From Epiperipatus broadwayi (taxonomy: Eukaryota; Onychophora; Udeonychophora; Euonychophora; Peripatidae), in the NCBI GenBank assembly GCA_028023455.1, contig JAQFVV010006215.1, forward strand, positions 6,989,230-7,053,229: 64,000 nucleotides of DNA. The letters run 5' to 3'. This document shows, in pieces, positions 53,889-64,000 of the stretch (positions are counted from its first letter, which is position 1; the number at the start of each line of letters is the position of its first letter). A model generated the notes under the pieces. The model was not told where the DNA came from. It saw only the letters and a program-made list of their open reading frames with translations, and searched no databases. A program made the position numbers and the translations under genes.

Positions 53889-56599
53889 TGTAACGGTCGT
53901 CTATCTCGCTAACACACTGCATAATTCAAACCCCAGACCCGAAACTGAACATTCTAGGAGGGGTTGCCTTCTAGATATACTAAGTTCGAATCTAAAGTCC
54001 AAATTTCACAGCGCCACCTACGTGATAACGCATCTGATGCTACACTAGCATAACCTTTTACCGGTGCCTGGTGGTCAGGGAGAAACAAAAGACTCTATAC
54101 TAAGATAAGTTTGGGTGGCTAATTAACGTCTATGGATTTACAAAAGAAATGCAGAAAATATATATATCTAGACCGAGACAGTGATAGGAATCAAATAAAA
54201 TAAGAGATAAAATTTAGTTTAAAATAATTTCACACAATTTATTTAGATAAATATATATATAACGCCACTGTCTGCTTATATGAGACAGGGACGTGTATTA
54301 AAGAATTGTTGGCATTTATATTTCAGTAATGACAAAAAGGTTTTAAAACAGAGTGATATATTCTATTCCTCGGGCTAATAGCATTACGATAATGTGCTTG
54401 ACAAGATAGGAACATGTGCGAGGTGCTTTGAGTAAATAGACAAGTTTAAGAAAAATATTTGAAATGAAATGTTCTAAAATATTTATTGATTTCGAGAATA
54501 GTAACGGACTAAAGCTTACTAAGCAAACGTGGGAATGTCATCAAAGCATTTATTTGAGAATAATAATAGATTTGTATTGGGAGGTCAGTATTGCTGACAG
54601 TGAATTTATAAAGTTGGAGGGTGTGACTCGTTTAAGTCACGGATGCTTTGTAAAATAAATATAAAATGAAACAATATTGAAAATCCGGAATAATTACGGA
54701 GGGCATCTCGCCGCTAACCCGTAGGAAAGTATTTTGATGAAACAGCCGAAACTTAGCGACTGTGTGACGATTGCGTTTAATTCCCAGGGGTGTCATTTGT
54801 GAACACCCTCTGCCTGGAAACTTGCAATGAGCGAAAGAACGGACTTTGCCGTGTAAAGAATCCTTGGAAAATAAAAACAAAGCGGTCTTAACAACCAATT
54901 CATGTACCAGCAATACGAGACTAGTGTATATAAAAACATACTAAATGGGTTTTACTTGTATTAAGAGAAATGCCCAATCAAATTCCCTGAAATTCATTTA
55001 AAAGGGTCCGCACATTCTCGACATCAATGATGAACTTTATAATTAAAATAGAACACGGTAATTAAAATAAGAAAATGCATGCTTGCGGGTTTGAAAAGTA
55101 AGTATAGATTTATATACGCAATCATGCATTTGGGGACACATTTAATCATTGACTTCGCACATACTCTTATATTAGATTAAAATCAATAACATGTAGATTT
55201 TAAACTATGTGATTATGTTACATTAAAGAAAAGAATCGCCCTCGAACGAGTGATTTGCAAGACAATAAAATTGGAAAATTATAAATTTAAAATATGCCTT
55301 AATAGCGGCGTCTTATTTTCAATAGAGGGAATAGTTCACTCGGTCAAAGACGATTCTGACACATTATCATAATAAAATAAAAGAAAGCTTTATAAATAGA
55401 AAATATTAACCCAAGGATAGAGAGCAAAATGTTAAGCATATTTAAACACACAAAATAAATACACAATGAAGTTGTGAAATATAAGAAAACAATGTTAAAT
55501 AGCTATAGCAGGTTAGTTAGTGATCACAAGAGCTCTTGGGTTAATTTAGGTTACCTCTGGAGAAGCATTTGCAGGTAGATGTTCGGCAGGTTTTATAATT
55601 CAGCAGCAAAATCTGGAATGTTCATATTTTGGCAGCGGCAGCAGCAGTTCCGGGATCCGTGTGATAAATTTTTGATGGTATGGAGCAGCGGCTGGCTATT
55701 CCGAGGGGACATAGCCATCTTAAACGCCTCTACTCGGACATGTCAAGGTTAGCAAATTATTAGAATTTTAGAACAACTCAGAAACCTTTAGACAACTCAG
55801 AATTCTTTAAAAGCTTAGAAACCTTTAAGAGCTTAGAATGGTGAACAAAAGAAAAACATCCTTTTTATAGTAAAATTTAACAATAGATTTGTCCTGGGGC
55901 GTACAAAATTATTGGACTTATCTGCTGTAATTAAATCTATCCGAATGTCTAAAGGAATTCAACATTAATTAATTCCTTTTGTTAACTTCCCCGTCGACAT
56001 TCGAATTACAAACTAGATTTAATTAAAATTACTGCTACTAATTAAAGAAAACTTAAGTGGACAGCTGCTGTTTTTAGATAACTTATATAATTAAACTATT
56101 GTTCCTCATTTATTTTAACAGAAATATTTGGGATGATTTTTATTAAATAAAACGAAAATTATTTTATTTTAAATTGTAATATTTGAATCTATCTACTAAA
56201 CGAATATTTACTAAATGAATTTTATTTTAAATCAAAATATATTACGACGGTAATATATTTGTAAATAGATCCAAACAAAATAACTAACAATTTATAATTT
56301 TGATATGTTTTAAAATGGATATCATAGTGTGTGCGCAATTACGACTTATATAACTTACTTTTTAATAAATGTAAATTATGTGAACAAATACATAATTCAT
56401 AATATTTTATTTTATTTGGGAATAAGTTATATATATAATACGAGCATTGTGCTCGTGGTTTAAAATTAGGCGGGATTTTCGGTATATAAGTGTATTACAG
56501 ACACACTACGATAGATTGGGGTTCAAACTAAGGTATGAGGGTAGGAAGTAGGTGAGAAAAGGTGAAACGAAGATCTGCAAAGCAGACCTTACTGTTTCA
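53889..56599 (-). repeat. 5' LTR, 2711 bp
   Basis: Same sequence as the LTR at 45074, except that it has one copy of the 237-bp U3 segment, lacks TCAGAA near the TGTAACGG end, and differs at about six single bases. The TATA box is at about 55860-55870 on the minus strand, with GC-richer sequence just downstream (55560-55760). Transcription would run leftwards through gag-pol. Confidence 0.95.
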
Positions 56600-56603
56600 C
56601 TAG

Positions 56604-56800
56604 AAGAGGTGAAACTAGATAGGCAATTAAAATTTCAAACTACATTCCAAGAGATTGTGAAAGGCCTAGAAAGAGATCACATGTGAGACAGGTGGATGAG
56701 ATAAAGATGGTTGTTGTTAATAGAATGTGGAGAAGAGAGGCTATGGATTGGAGAAACTGGATTAAACTCGGAGAGTTCTTCATTCTGTAATGAATGGATA
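56604..56800 (+). pseudogene. LINE C-terminal fragment, right of gypsy insertion
   Basis: Resumes the LINE frame interrupted at 45073: SNYIPRDCERPRKRSHVRQV, then MWRREAMDWRNWIKLGE, followed by a stop region. Removing the insertion and one CTAG copy leaves the frame continuous across the junction, apart from one pre-existing stop. This proves the insertion boundaries. Confidence 0.85.
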
Positions 56801-56809
56801 ACAGTTGAA

Positions 56810-57128
56810 AATGACAATGTTTATGACTTAGCATATCCACTTAGGCAAAAATAAAAATTATCTTGAAAAAAATATTTAAAAAAATAACTTTTTTTTAAAA
56901 AATATATAAATGTTTTTAAATACTTAATTAATATTTCCTTTTTTATTGTAAAAAAAAATATAAAGACTTATAATTCACTGATATTTATAATTATAGTATA
57001 ATATATATATTTTTGAACAACAATTCTTTATGATATTTTAATATCAGTGAGTATGGTTTATTGTTCCACAATATGGACAAACACAATGCAAGTTTTCTAA
57101 AATTAAATAAAAATAATGTGCATATAAG
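56810..57128. other. AT-rich sequence, nothing recognised
   Basis: A/T homopolymers only. Confidence 0.6.
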
Positions 57129-57409
57129 TTAAGTTAATTTCATGTAATATCTAGAGAAGTAGCTTCTGATGTTTTTAGGTAACTACCAATTACTACTAAC
57201 AACGCTTAAGGTAAAATAATTTGCTTTAATAGCTCACAATTACTTCTTATTCTTGAGTTCATATTTATTTGTAAATGAACTCAAGACAAATAAGTTATTA
57301 TGTGTTAGCAGAGCAAATTAGACTTGCTTAAGGACTATCAGTAGTAATTGACAGTTAGGTAGCAACATTAGAACAAACTTATTTCTCTATATTACATGGA
57401 ATTAAAACC
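57129..57409. mobile_element. Foldback MITE-like palindrome, about 280 bp
   Basis: TTAATTTCATGTAATAT at the left end and ATATTACATGGAATTAA at the right are inverted, and inverse similarity continues inward to the centre near 57268 (CTTGAGTTCATATTTA / TAAATGAACTCAAG). No coding capacity, and no certain target duplication. Confidence 0.7.
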
Positions 57410-58575
57410 CCACTTATTATTTTGTTTACATCATAATTAATTCCTGAAAATATTTAATATATATATATATTATTTATGACTAATAAATTTGCATACATAT
57501 GAAATTAAAATAGTTTTGAAAAATACCATGTAAAAAGCAATCAATGATGGGAGGAATTCCCTGAAACTTGTTTTATTTTCATTTTTTAACTGTAAGAAAT
57601 ATTTGCTACAATATATATTTTTATATAGTACTATTAATAAAATTGATAAGTGAATACTTATTGTATTAAATTCCAAAATGTACAGATGTTAAAATATTAT
57701 TTCTTTGTAAATGCTTTTATTGAAGTTGGAAAATCAGTTTGTTTGTTTAGTGTATTTATTAAGTTTTGATTGTTTTCAAGTTAGAACGAAATTTTAATAT
57801 CGAGGTTTAATATATTGAAATTCAATAGAATTGCTTGAAACTTGGCATATAACTAAGTTATACCAGCCTAGGCTATTTGTAATACTTATCTTTTCAGTAG
57901 GTCAACTCGTTTCTTAGATATGGAATAGAGAACAGGAAAATATTAAAAATATTCAATAATTTCATATATATATATATATTACAGTTAACAACTATCTTAG
58001 AACTTTGATTTATTTTAAATAATGTTTGCTGCAGTATAAATATTTTTTTCTTTCAATTTAATATTTTTTTAAGCATTTTAAAGTCGTAAGTTGTATATCA
58101 TATTTAGTATGTGAGATTGTTGATTGTTACTGATATTGGGATTGTCTTAAGTGCTGCCTGTTTTTAAGGATAATTATATATGTGTAATTAATCACTAAGT
58201 TTTCTATTTAAAAATTGTTTGATAGTTTTTATTTTAAGACAATTGTTTTTTTTAAAAAATGCTAAAGAAGAAAATTTGCAATCATTATTTAACATGATTG
58301 AGAAAAGATGAAGATTGACTTAATTAATTTGTGGACCCTCCCCGCCACTTATTTCAAGTTAAATCTAAAAACTCCAATTATGGTTGAAGAAACTTATTTT
58401 TTTTTTTTTTAATGCATAATCAATGAAAGTATTTAATATGAAATTTTTTTTTATTTCTATTATTCATAATTGCACGTCTCACTTCTTCATTTAAAATTCT
58501 GGGCAATTCGGAAGATGTAATAGATATAGGAGGTACTTGTTCTTTATTACTATATAATTCTTGATAAAAGTCTTA
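57410..58575. other. AT-rich sequence with AT microsatellites
   Basis: AT runs at 57457-57471 and 57965-57980. The open frame 57470-57676 (-) has no features. Confidence 0.6.
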
Positions 58576-58577
58576 TA

Positions 58578-59831
58578 CATCTGGGTCTCTTTTTACGCGG
58601 ATTTATTTCACACGATTTTGAAGTTACGTGATTCATGTTTCTTCAGAAGTCGAACTCCGATAATGCGCTATTACTTTAAATAATAAATTTCACGCACTTA
58701 CGTCATATTGAAAGTAATAGCACATTATTGGAATTCGACTTTCATCTTAGTAATTTCAGTATTTTGAGTGCTTTATAATAGTAAGATTTTATGCAATAAT
58801 GAAATTAAAATCATGATTTCCACATTTTATGTATACACACATTAAATTTTATAAGATTATAATGTAAATTTGTTCAAACATTGTGCGTGTTAATTTTGCA
58901 TTTTAAATCACATTCTGTTTTTGCTTTTTAAAAAAGAATGTAATCAATTATTAATCATTTAGTATCCGCAAGTTTATTTTTAAAAGGTGAATAATAGCAG
59001 TGGGCACAATTAAATTTGACTATTAAAAATTAAAATCTGATTTTTAATTATAATTAACAATTTAAAAATTACTTAAGGCGACCTGAAATTAAAGTGATGT
59101 AAAATGAAATTTGATTTTTAAACGGAATTGAAAATTAAAGACAAAAATAAAAGTTTAGATACAGAAGAAAATGTAGAAAAAGATAATGAAACAGAAGTGG
59201 AACTTGTTCCTTTCACTGCAAAAATAATTCGAGATGGTCTTCAACTTTCTAATCAGTTGGCAAATTATTTTCTTATGAATGACACTAATCACGAACGTAC
59301 TCTTAAATTCCAACGATAGCTAAATGGTTGTATGTCTGGATATTACGTTCATAAACAATTAATAAAATCATCATCTCAAAGATTAATTACGTTGTCACCA
59401 GAAAACCATTAACACAACATGAGAGTGAAGTTGGCGCTAGTTGTATTTCCTCTTGTGAAGAATCTGATTTTTTACCAATTTGCAAACGAACCTGTTTATT
59501 GGCAAATAGCGATAATAATTAAAACGTATATAAAAAAATGTATGCCTAAACATACATATTGTTTTGAATAAAATTAAATTTTATAGTTAAAAAAATTTGT
59601 CTTATATCAATTTTTTTCAAATTTGAAAATTTTTATTAGTCATATTTTATTTCCTTATTTTTTTTTGCGCGAATTTTAAAGTCATTTTACGTTGGTGCTT
59701 TGCTTTTACGTGAATTTTGAAAAATCACAGTCCGTATCCCCCCTTTTTGAAGGTAAGTTATGTCTATTTTTGCGCGATTTCGTTTGCGCGTATTTTCTGA
59801 GGAACCTATCGCGTAAAACGAGACCCAGGTG
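58578..59831 (+). mobile_element. pogo/Tigger-like DNA transposon relic, 1254 bp
   Basis: Terminal inverted repeats CATCTGGGTCTC(T)TTTTACGCG at 58578 and CGCGTAAAACGAGACCCAGGTG ending at 59831 match at most positions and are flanked by TA on both sides (58576-58577, 59832-59833), the target of Tc1/mariner/pogo transposons. The internal part keeps only a transposase tail, so this is a deletion derivative. A second inverted repeat around TCGAACTCCGATAATG / ATTATTGGAATTCGA lies near the left end (58647-58740). Confidence 0.75.
59128..59520 (+). pseudogene. Probable pogo-type transposase C-terminal tail
   Basis: The open stretch 59128-59319 reads an acidic linker (DTEENVEKDNETEVELVPFT), then DGLQLSNQLANYFLMND and HERTLKFQR. 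This resembles the helical tail after the DDE domain of Tigger/jerky-type transposases (usually '..L.fF..ND....R.lkf.R.i..C...Y'). After a stop, GCMSGYYVHKQL continues the match. The catalytic domain is missing. The assignment rests on this pattern and on the surrounding TA-flanked inverted repeats. Confidence 0.5.
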
Positions 59832-59833
59832 TA

Positions 59834-61480
59834 TATATATACTTTTAAGCCAGGCATTTGATGTGGATCATCTTTCAGATCTTAGTCTATAATATCAAAT
59901 CTTAATATATATTATATAATGGCCAGACTATATATGTTTAAATAATTTAAATTTATATTAATTGATGAGGGTGGCCACCTGACATTAAATATCAGGAAAT
60001 AGGCCAGCATATATATATATTTAAATAGGCTTTGAAAATATTTTCTTCAATATGATGATGATGATCACTATAGAGCCACTATTTGCAATACCAGGCTAGA
60101 TCCTTACTCCTCGTGAAATAGACATTGGAATAAATTTGCAGACCAGACAATATTATATATAAAGCTGTTAACACATTATTTAAACCAATAACAAAACAAT
60201 AATTTATTAAAGAATATAATTGCCAGACAAATATAATTTTGTCCATTCATTTTTTTTTTTTTTTAGTTTATACATATAGTGGAAAACAGTCATTATTTAT
60301 AAAGTGTCCAAGATCTATTTTGATTAATATTAAAATATTAATCTTTCAATTAAATCTTGTAATGCAACTTTTTTTTTACTTAACAATAACTCTATTTATG
60401 AGAACTGGTTCTTTGAATCTGACTTCTATTTATTAATATTCCTTAATTAATTGAGGTCCTTTGGATCTGATCCCAAATTCACAGAACAAAACCATAAATA
60501 AATCCACTGTATAGATATAGTGTGCAATAAACCATTTAACAGAGATCTAATAATCGCCTGTACATAATTTCTCTCATAACATAAAATTTAATTTACATCC
60601 ATTTATACAAGGGTACATATACATAAATGGACTCATCTAATTTCAAAATAACCCTTAAACTACCACTAATTATAATGCATATATCTTTTTTTTTTTATTT
60701 GGACTCATTAACTATTTTATAAGTGTACATATTTATTTTATAGTGAATATTTACACATTTGATTATTTATCTGACAATTTCACATTAAAGAAAACTTTTT
60801 AAAAAAAATAAATGGTAATAAATCATAACAAGAAGAAACAAATTCCCTTTTTATTAAATATACAAATCTTTTATTTTTTAACTTCAAACAATCTATAATA
60901 TATAGTTTGTTAGTACAAATATAAATTAAAATATCAGTTCTTGTTAATGCATTAATGCAAGAGCCAATAGCATTTATCTCGACAAGAATTTGTATTTAAA
61001 TTTGTAATATATATATATATACGTTAAAGTTTTCTAAAAATGCTATGTATTAAAAAACATGGCTTAGAAATTTATTTCTTGGTGATTATTGCTGTATTAT
61101 TTGTTAATTGTCCACACATTTTTTATTGGAATATAATTTTATATTTTACTACAGTTTATTTTATTATATATTTATATGTAATTTCTAATTTGATTAATTT
61201 ACAAATGCTGTTATTAAACTTTTCATCATCTCTATATTTACTCGACTATGCTAATGCAAAGTGGCTTTTTAAAGAGCATTCATTAGTTGTCTCATGTATA
61301 TAAAAAATTAGAGTGAAGTCTATTCCATGCCACGTGGCTGATTCAGCCGAAATATATTTTGGGCATTACTTGACTTTTTTCAGATGTGGTTATTTTACTT
61401 GTTTGTAATGTGTGTAGTAAAATAGCAGTTTTAAAGTATTTTAATGGAATAGGATGTGATGAACTGGTGCTATTGTAATG
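59834..61480. other. AT-rich sequence, nothing firmly recognised
   Basis: A patch at 59930-60140 with GGCCAGACTATATAT and AGGCCAGCATATATA looks like degenerate repeated sequence. The open frames at 60239 and 61040 are hydrophobic chance products. Confidence 0.5.
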
Positions 61481-61489
61481 ACTCTTATT

Positions 61490-61615
61490 ATTCTAAGATC
61501 CAAATCTCCTTATTGATGAAAGCCATAAGCTTGAAACGAGTCTGGAGATTTTGGATAGGACAGGACAGGATGGGAATTTACTAAGCACTTTCTTCTGGCA
61601 TCTATTTGTTTCTAA
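61490..61615 (+). mobile_element. Hammerhead element fragment
   Basis: Matches the 29.4-kb family around its hammerhead (AGATCCAAATCTCCTTATTG...CTTCTGGCATC). It is truncated on both sides, so it is an old copy. Confidence 0.65.
61498..61556 (+). ncRNA. Hammerhead motif with core C-to-U change
   Basis: Outer stem I AUCCAAA/UUUGGAU (7 bp), stem II a perfect AAGC/GCUU with CAUAA loop, and GAAA at 61533-61536. The first core reads UUGAUGA (61513-61519), changing the invariant C3, and stem III is ACGAGU, not self-complementary. Probably inactive. Confidence 0.65.
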
Positions 61616-61939
61616 AGATTATAGGTAATGAAAGACATTTTATTTAATATTCAAATATGTTTGATTAGAAAAATGTTACTTGATATAAGAAACAAGGTAT
61701 AGTAACTGACTTATCCAAAAGCACTATCAGTGTCTAATTAGAGATACCATATACATTTCATCTGGTGTTTAATAATTAGATATTATGTCTCATAAATATC
61801 AGAACTTCAAATTAGAATTTATGCAACATATGCCCACATAAAAATCACTATATTTGTATTTACAGAAATTTTGTATACATTTATAGTTTGATAAATATGA
61901 TTTTTAAAGTTATCTAATATATATGTAATTTTTTTTCAG

Positions 61940-62158
61940 ATTACAAATGTCATGATTAATTTTGCAAAAATTAGACAAATACGTCACAATTTTCCAAGTG
62001 ATCCATTAGTTGATGATCCACTAATGAAAGCTGTTAATTTAATGATCAGCTTTAAAGATTTAATTCTATGTGATTACTTTGAATCCATATCTCATATTAC
62101 AAGTAGTCTTAATGAATATAAAGGATGTCAAAATTCACTTATATTTTGCAAGGATAAG
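61940..62158 (+). CDS. 219-nt internal exon of the unidentified gene
   Basis: A T9CAG acceptor and AAG/GTAATT donor enclose 73 codons in phase 0 at both ends. The product begins ITNVMINFAKIRQIRHNFPS and ends with CQNSLIFCKDK. It is mixed, partly helical, with no known motif visible. Codon use and absence of stops stand out against the flanks. A 74-bp GT-AG intron leads to the next exon. Confidence 0.7.
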
Positions 62159-62232
62159 GTAATTTCTTTAAAAAAAGAAAAAAAGACTCAATATTATATA
62201 TACTGTTTCACTTGGATTTTTTTTTTTTGTAG

Positions 62233-62355
62233 ATGCAACAAAAGGAAATAATTTCCCGGAGAGATGAAATTCGAATTCTTCTTTGCCAACAATTACAAAA
62301 TTTTATAAAAAGTTCTCAGCAGATGCCTTTACAACAACATTTGCAGAAACTTAAT
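62233..62355 (+). CDS. 123-nt internal exon of the unidentified gene
   Basis: Acceptor TTTTTTGTAG, donor AAT/GTGAAT. 41 codons in phase 0 (MQQKEIISRRDEIRILLCQQ...LQKLN), glutamine-rich and helical. The in-frame sequence after the donor is low-complexity and hydrophobic, which supports the splice. The internal ATG at its start is not taken as initiation, because the previous exon joins in frame. The gene continues beyond the window. Confidence 0.65.
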
Positions 62356-63289
62356 GTGAATATGTCTCTTCATTTCTTTTTTATATATTTATATACTTTG
62401 ATATATTTGTTCATCTATATATGTATTCGATATGCATATATAATAAATTTGCTTTTTAAAAGAATTCTTATATAAAGTTTAAAGTATTGGTAATGTAATT
62501 GTTGCCAGTTATGTGCTTCAGTAACTGAAAGCATGCTCATATTATACATTTCTCCAAAACTTTATGCAATCCTTCCATTAATAACTAAATTTATTACATA
62601 ATCTGCAAAAATTATATATATATGCATGTATAAGAATATTATATTAATATATATATATATGTATAACATATATTTTGATAATTACAAACTGTAACTATAT
62701 TTTGAAAGAAATGATGCAATTAATATGTGTTGAAATAATTATATGTTGGACAACAACAACGATAAAAATAGTTTATTTGAACTTTATTCGCTATAAAAAA
62801 AAACCAACTTACTAACAATCAGAAATTTTATTCTTATTTATTAAATATTAGACAGGAATTTGTAAAAATCAGTACTATATATATAAATGAGAATCCATTG
62901 TTTGTATGCACTTATTTTCATGCATTTTTTTTTTTATATTTAACTTAATGTTTACAGCTTCAACTATACAGCAATCTCAAATTGTACATTTGTAACAAAA
63001 TTGTTATTTGTACATTTCAACATACATTTTTATATTTACTAAGTCTACATATATGCATATCTAAAATATAATTATATTTTATTTTTCAAATTATATATTA
63101 ATGTAAATCTAAATTTAAAAGCAATATAATATGAATGATGATTAAAGTCTTATGAAAATTATAATCTTATAATGTATATTTATTTTATTTATTATACATT
63201 TTTTAAATTAATATTCAATAGCATATGTTTTCACCTTCTTTATGTCATTTATTGTAAGCTTCAGAAAGCAATGATAATTGCCAGGTGAC
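62356..63289. other. AT-rich intronic sequence
   Basis: AT microsatellites near 62605, 62650 and 62875. Nothing else recognised. Confidence 0.6.
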
Positions 63290-63549
63290 AATGGCTAATA
63301 AATCCTTATCCTGTTCCTATCCAAAATCCCCAGACTGGATTCAAACTTATGACTTTAATTAATGAGAAGCTTTGGCTCTTTGAATAATACAACTAGAACT
63401 TTAGGATCTAATATATCTTCCTTCCAGCTCACACTATTTACCTCTATGTTATACTATCAAGCTGTCAGTCTAAACTGAAAAACATATAAATGTTTTCAAT
63501 CTAGCTTGCTTATATATTCACGTAGAACTGAATTCAGTTCAGTTTCTAT
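63290..63549 (-). mobile_element. Decayed hammerhead element of the 29.4-kb family
   Basis: On the minus strand: AGAAACTGAACTGAATTCAG block, AGGATCTAA-type middle, then a ruined hammerhead (UUAAUUA for CUGANGA and GAAU for GAAA) still flanked by CUCA/UGGG, and ending TTTTGGATAGG. It is cut at 63549 by an LTR. Confidence 0.65.
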
Positions 63550-64000
63550 TGTAACGATCAGAAAGTATAGTTAATTTAACCTGAGCCAGAGACATAGGTG
63601 AAGAGGGTTCAAACCTCACCCACCCTTCTAGATCATATTAAGCGACATACTCCCTTAACCTCACAGCAGTTAATTTTTTTAATGCAGCCCGGTGCTCAGG
63701 TAGAGATAAGCCTCTTAGGAATCCTAGTATGTGATGATCAGATTTAAACATATAAAATAATGGATATCTACAACTGGTTACTAATCTAAATTATAGTTTG
63801 TAATAGTATAAGAATGCCTATATTTCATTTGATGTAATTATTTACACATTATCTGAGAAAATACCTGTGTATATACATAAGATTCAATTGGAACTTACAA
63901 ATTTTTGAAATAAGAGAAAACAAAACATTTGATATACATTATTATTAAACACAGGGATGAAATATGACTAGATAGAGAAGAGGTACGGAAATCAGTGTAT
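63550..64000 (-). mobile_element. Partial LTR of the gypsy-type family (continues past window)
   Basis: Begins TGTAACGATCAGAAAG, close to the TGTAACGGTCAGAATC end of the LTR at 45074, after CTAT. Further on CCCGGTGCTCAGGTAGAGA corresponds to ACCGGTGCCTGGTGGTCAGGGAGA of the gypsy LTR. The rest lies outside. Confidence 0.6.

Larger units (their letters stand above)
45074..56599 (-). mobile_element. Young gypsy (Ty3-type) LTR retrotransposon, 11.5 kb
   Basis: Two nearly identical LTRs (45074-48027 and 53889-56599) enclose gag and pol on the minus strand, with a perfect 4-bp duplication CTAG at 45070-45073 and 56600-56603. Domain order gag, protease, reverse transcriptase, RNase H, integrase with a GPY-like tail is that of Ty3/gypsy elements, and no env frame is present. 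The LTRs differ, by eye, at about six bases apart from one 237-bp duplication and one 6-bp indel, so insertion is recent. Despite that, three frame breaks interrupt gag-pol. The insertion splits a LINE frame. Confidence 0.95.

Overview
This looks like nuclear DNA of an invertebrate animal. It is very AT-rich, genes are split by GT-AG introns, and nearly all of it is mobile-element debris: Penelope-like elements, jockey/RTE-type LINEs, gypsy LTR elements, hAT, pogo, tRNA-type SINEs and hammerhead-ribozyme elements. An arthropod, perhaps a chelicerate, would fit, but nothing here fixes the lineage.

Host gene content is small. Four short exons on the + strand (1934-2111, 20795-20857, 61940-62158, 62233-62355) have proper splice sites. 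The codon phase carries over exactly from each to the next, so they can be read as one coiled-coil-like protein gene that crosses the whole window with introns of about 18.7 kb, 41 kb and 74 bp. The gene is not recognised.

Layout. 1-1140: head-to-head Penelope-like fragments with a GIY-YIG endonuclease and a hammerhead-like motif. 2.9-3.1 kb: SINE. 4.4-7.3 kb: LINE relics, with a 368-bp foldback hammerhead element inserted. 8.6-10.55 kb: a cluster of hammerhead elements, namely an inverted copy, a head-to-tail dimer with 427-nt period, and a 600-bp palindrome. 10.57-15.96 kb and 21.87-25.84 kb: three solo LTRs of 2.1-4.0 kb with ATAT duplications. 26.8-28.4 kb: a hAT element with an 8-bp duplication. 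29.3-30.1 kb: a second foldback hammerhead element with a 14-bp duplication. 31.0-35.2 kb: an element with inverted repeats of about 740 bp and an LTR-like core. 35.4-36.4 kb: Penelope reverse transcriptase relic. 37.5-40 kb: LINE tail and another LTR. 42.1-42.3 kb: solo hammerhead. 45.07-56.6 kb: a young gypsy element (LTRs differ at only a few bases) inserted on CTAG inside a LINE reading frame. 58.6-59.8 kb: a pogo-like relic. 61.5 and 63.3 kb: decayed hammerhead elements. 63.55 kb to the end: a partial LTR.

The most interesting content is the set of hammerhead (type I) ribozyme elements. At least ten intact or decaying motifs fall in four sequence groups. In the better copies the CUGANGA and GAAA cores, stem II and a two-part stem I can be traced by eye. 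Stem III is nearly always a tiny self-complementary sequence (CCGG, CUAG, GCGC, or UCAGCUGA between the A and U), which suggests cleavage as dimers. One locus is a head-to-tail dimer as expected for retrozymes, while others are inverted foldbacks bounded by perfect 13-14 bp target duplications. All structures were read by eye and have not been folded or searched.
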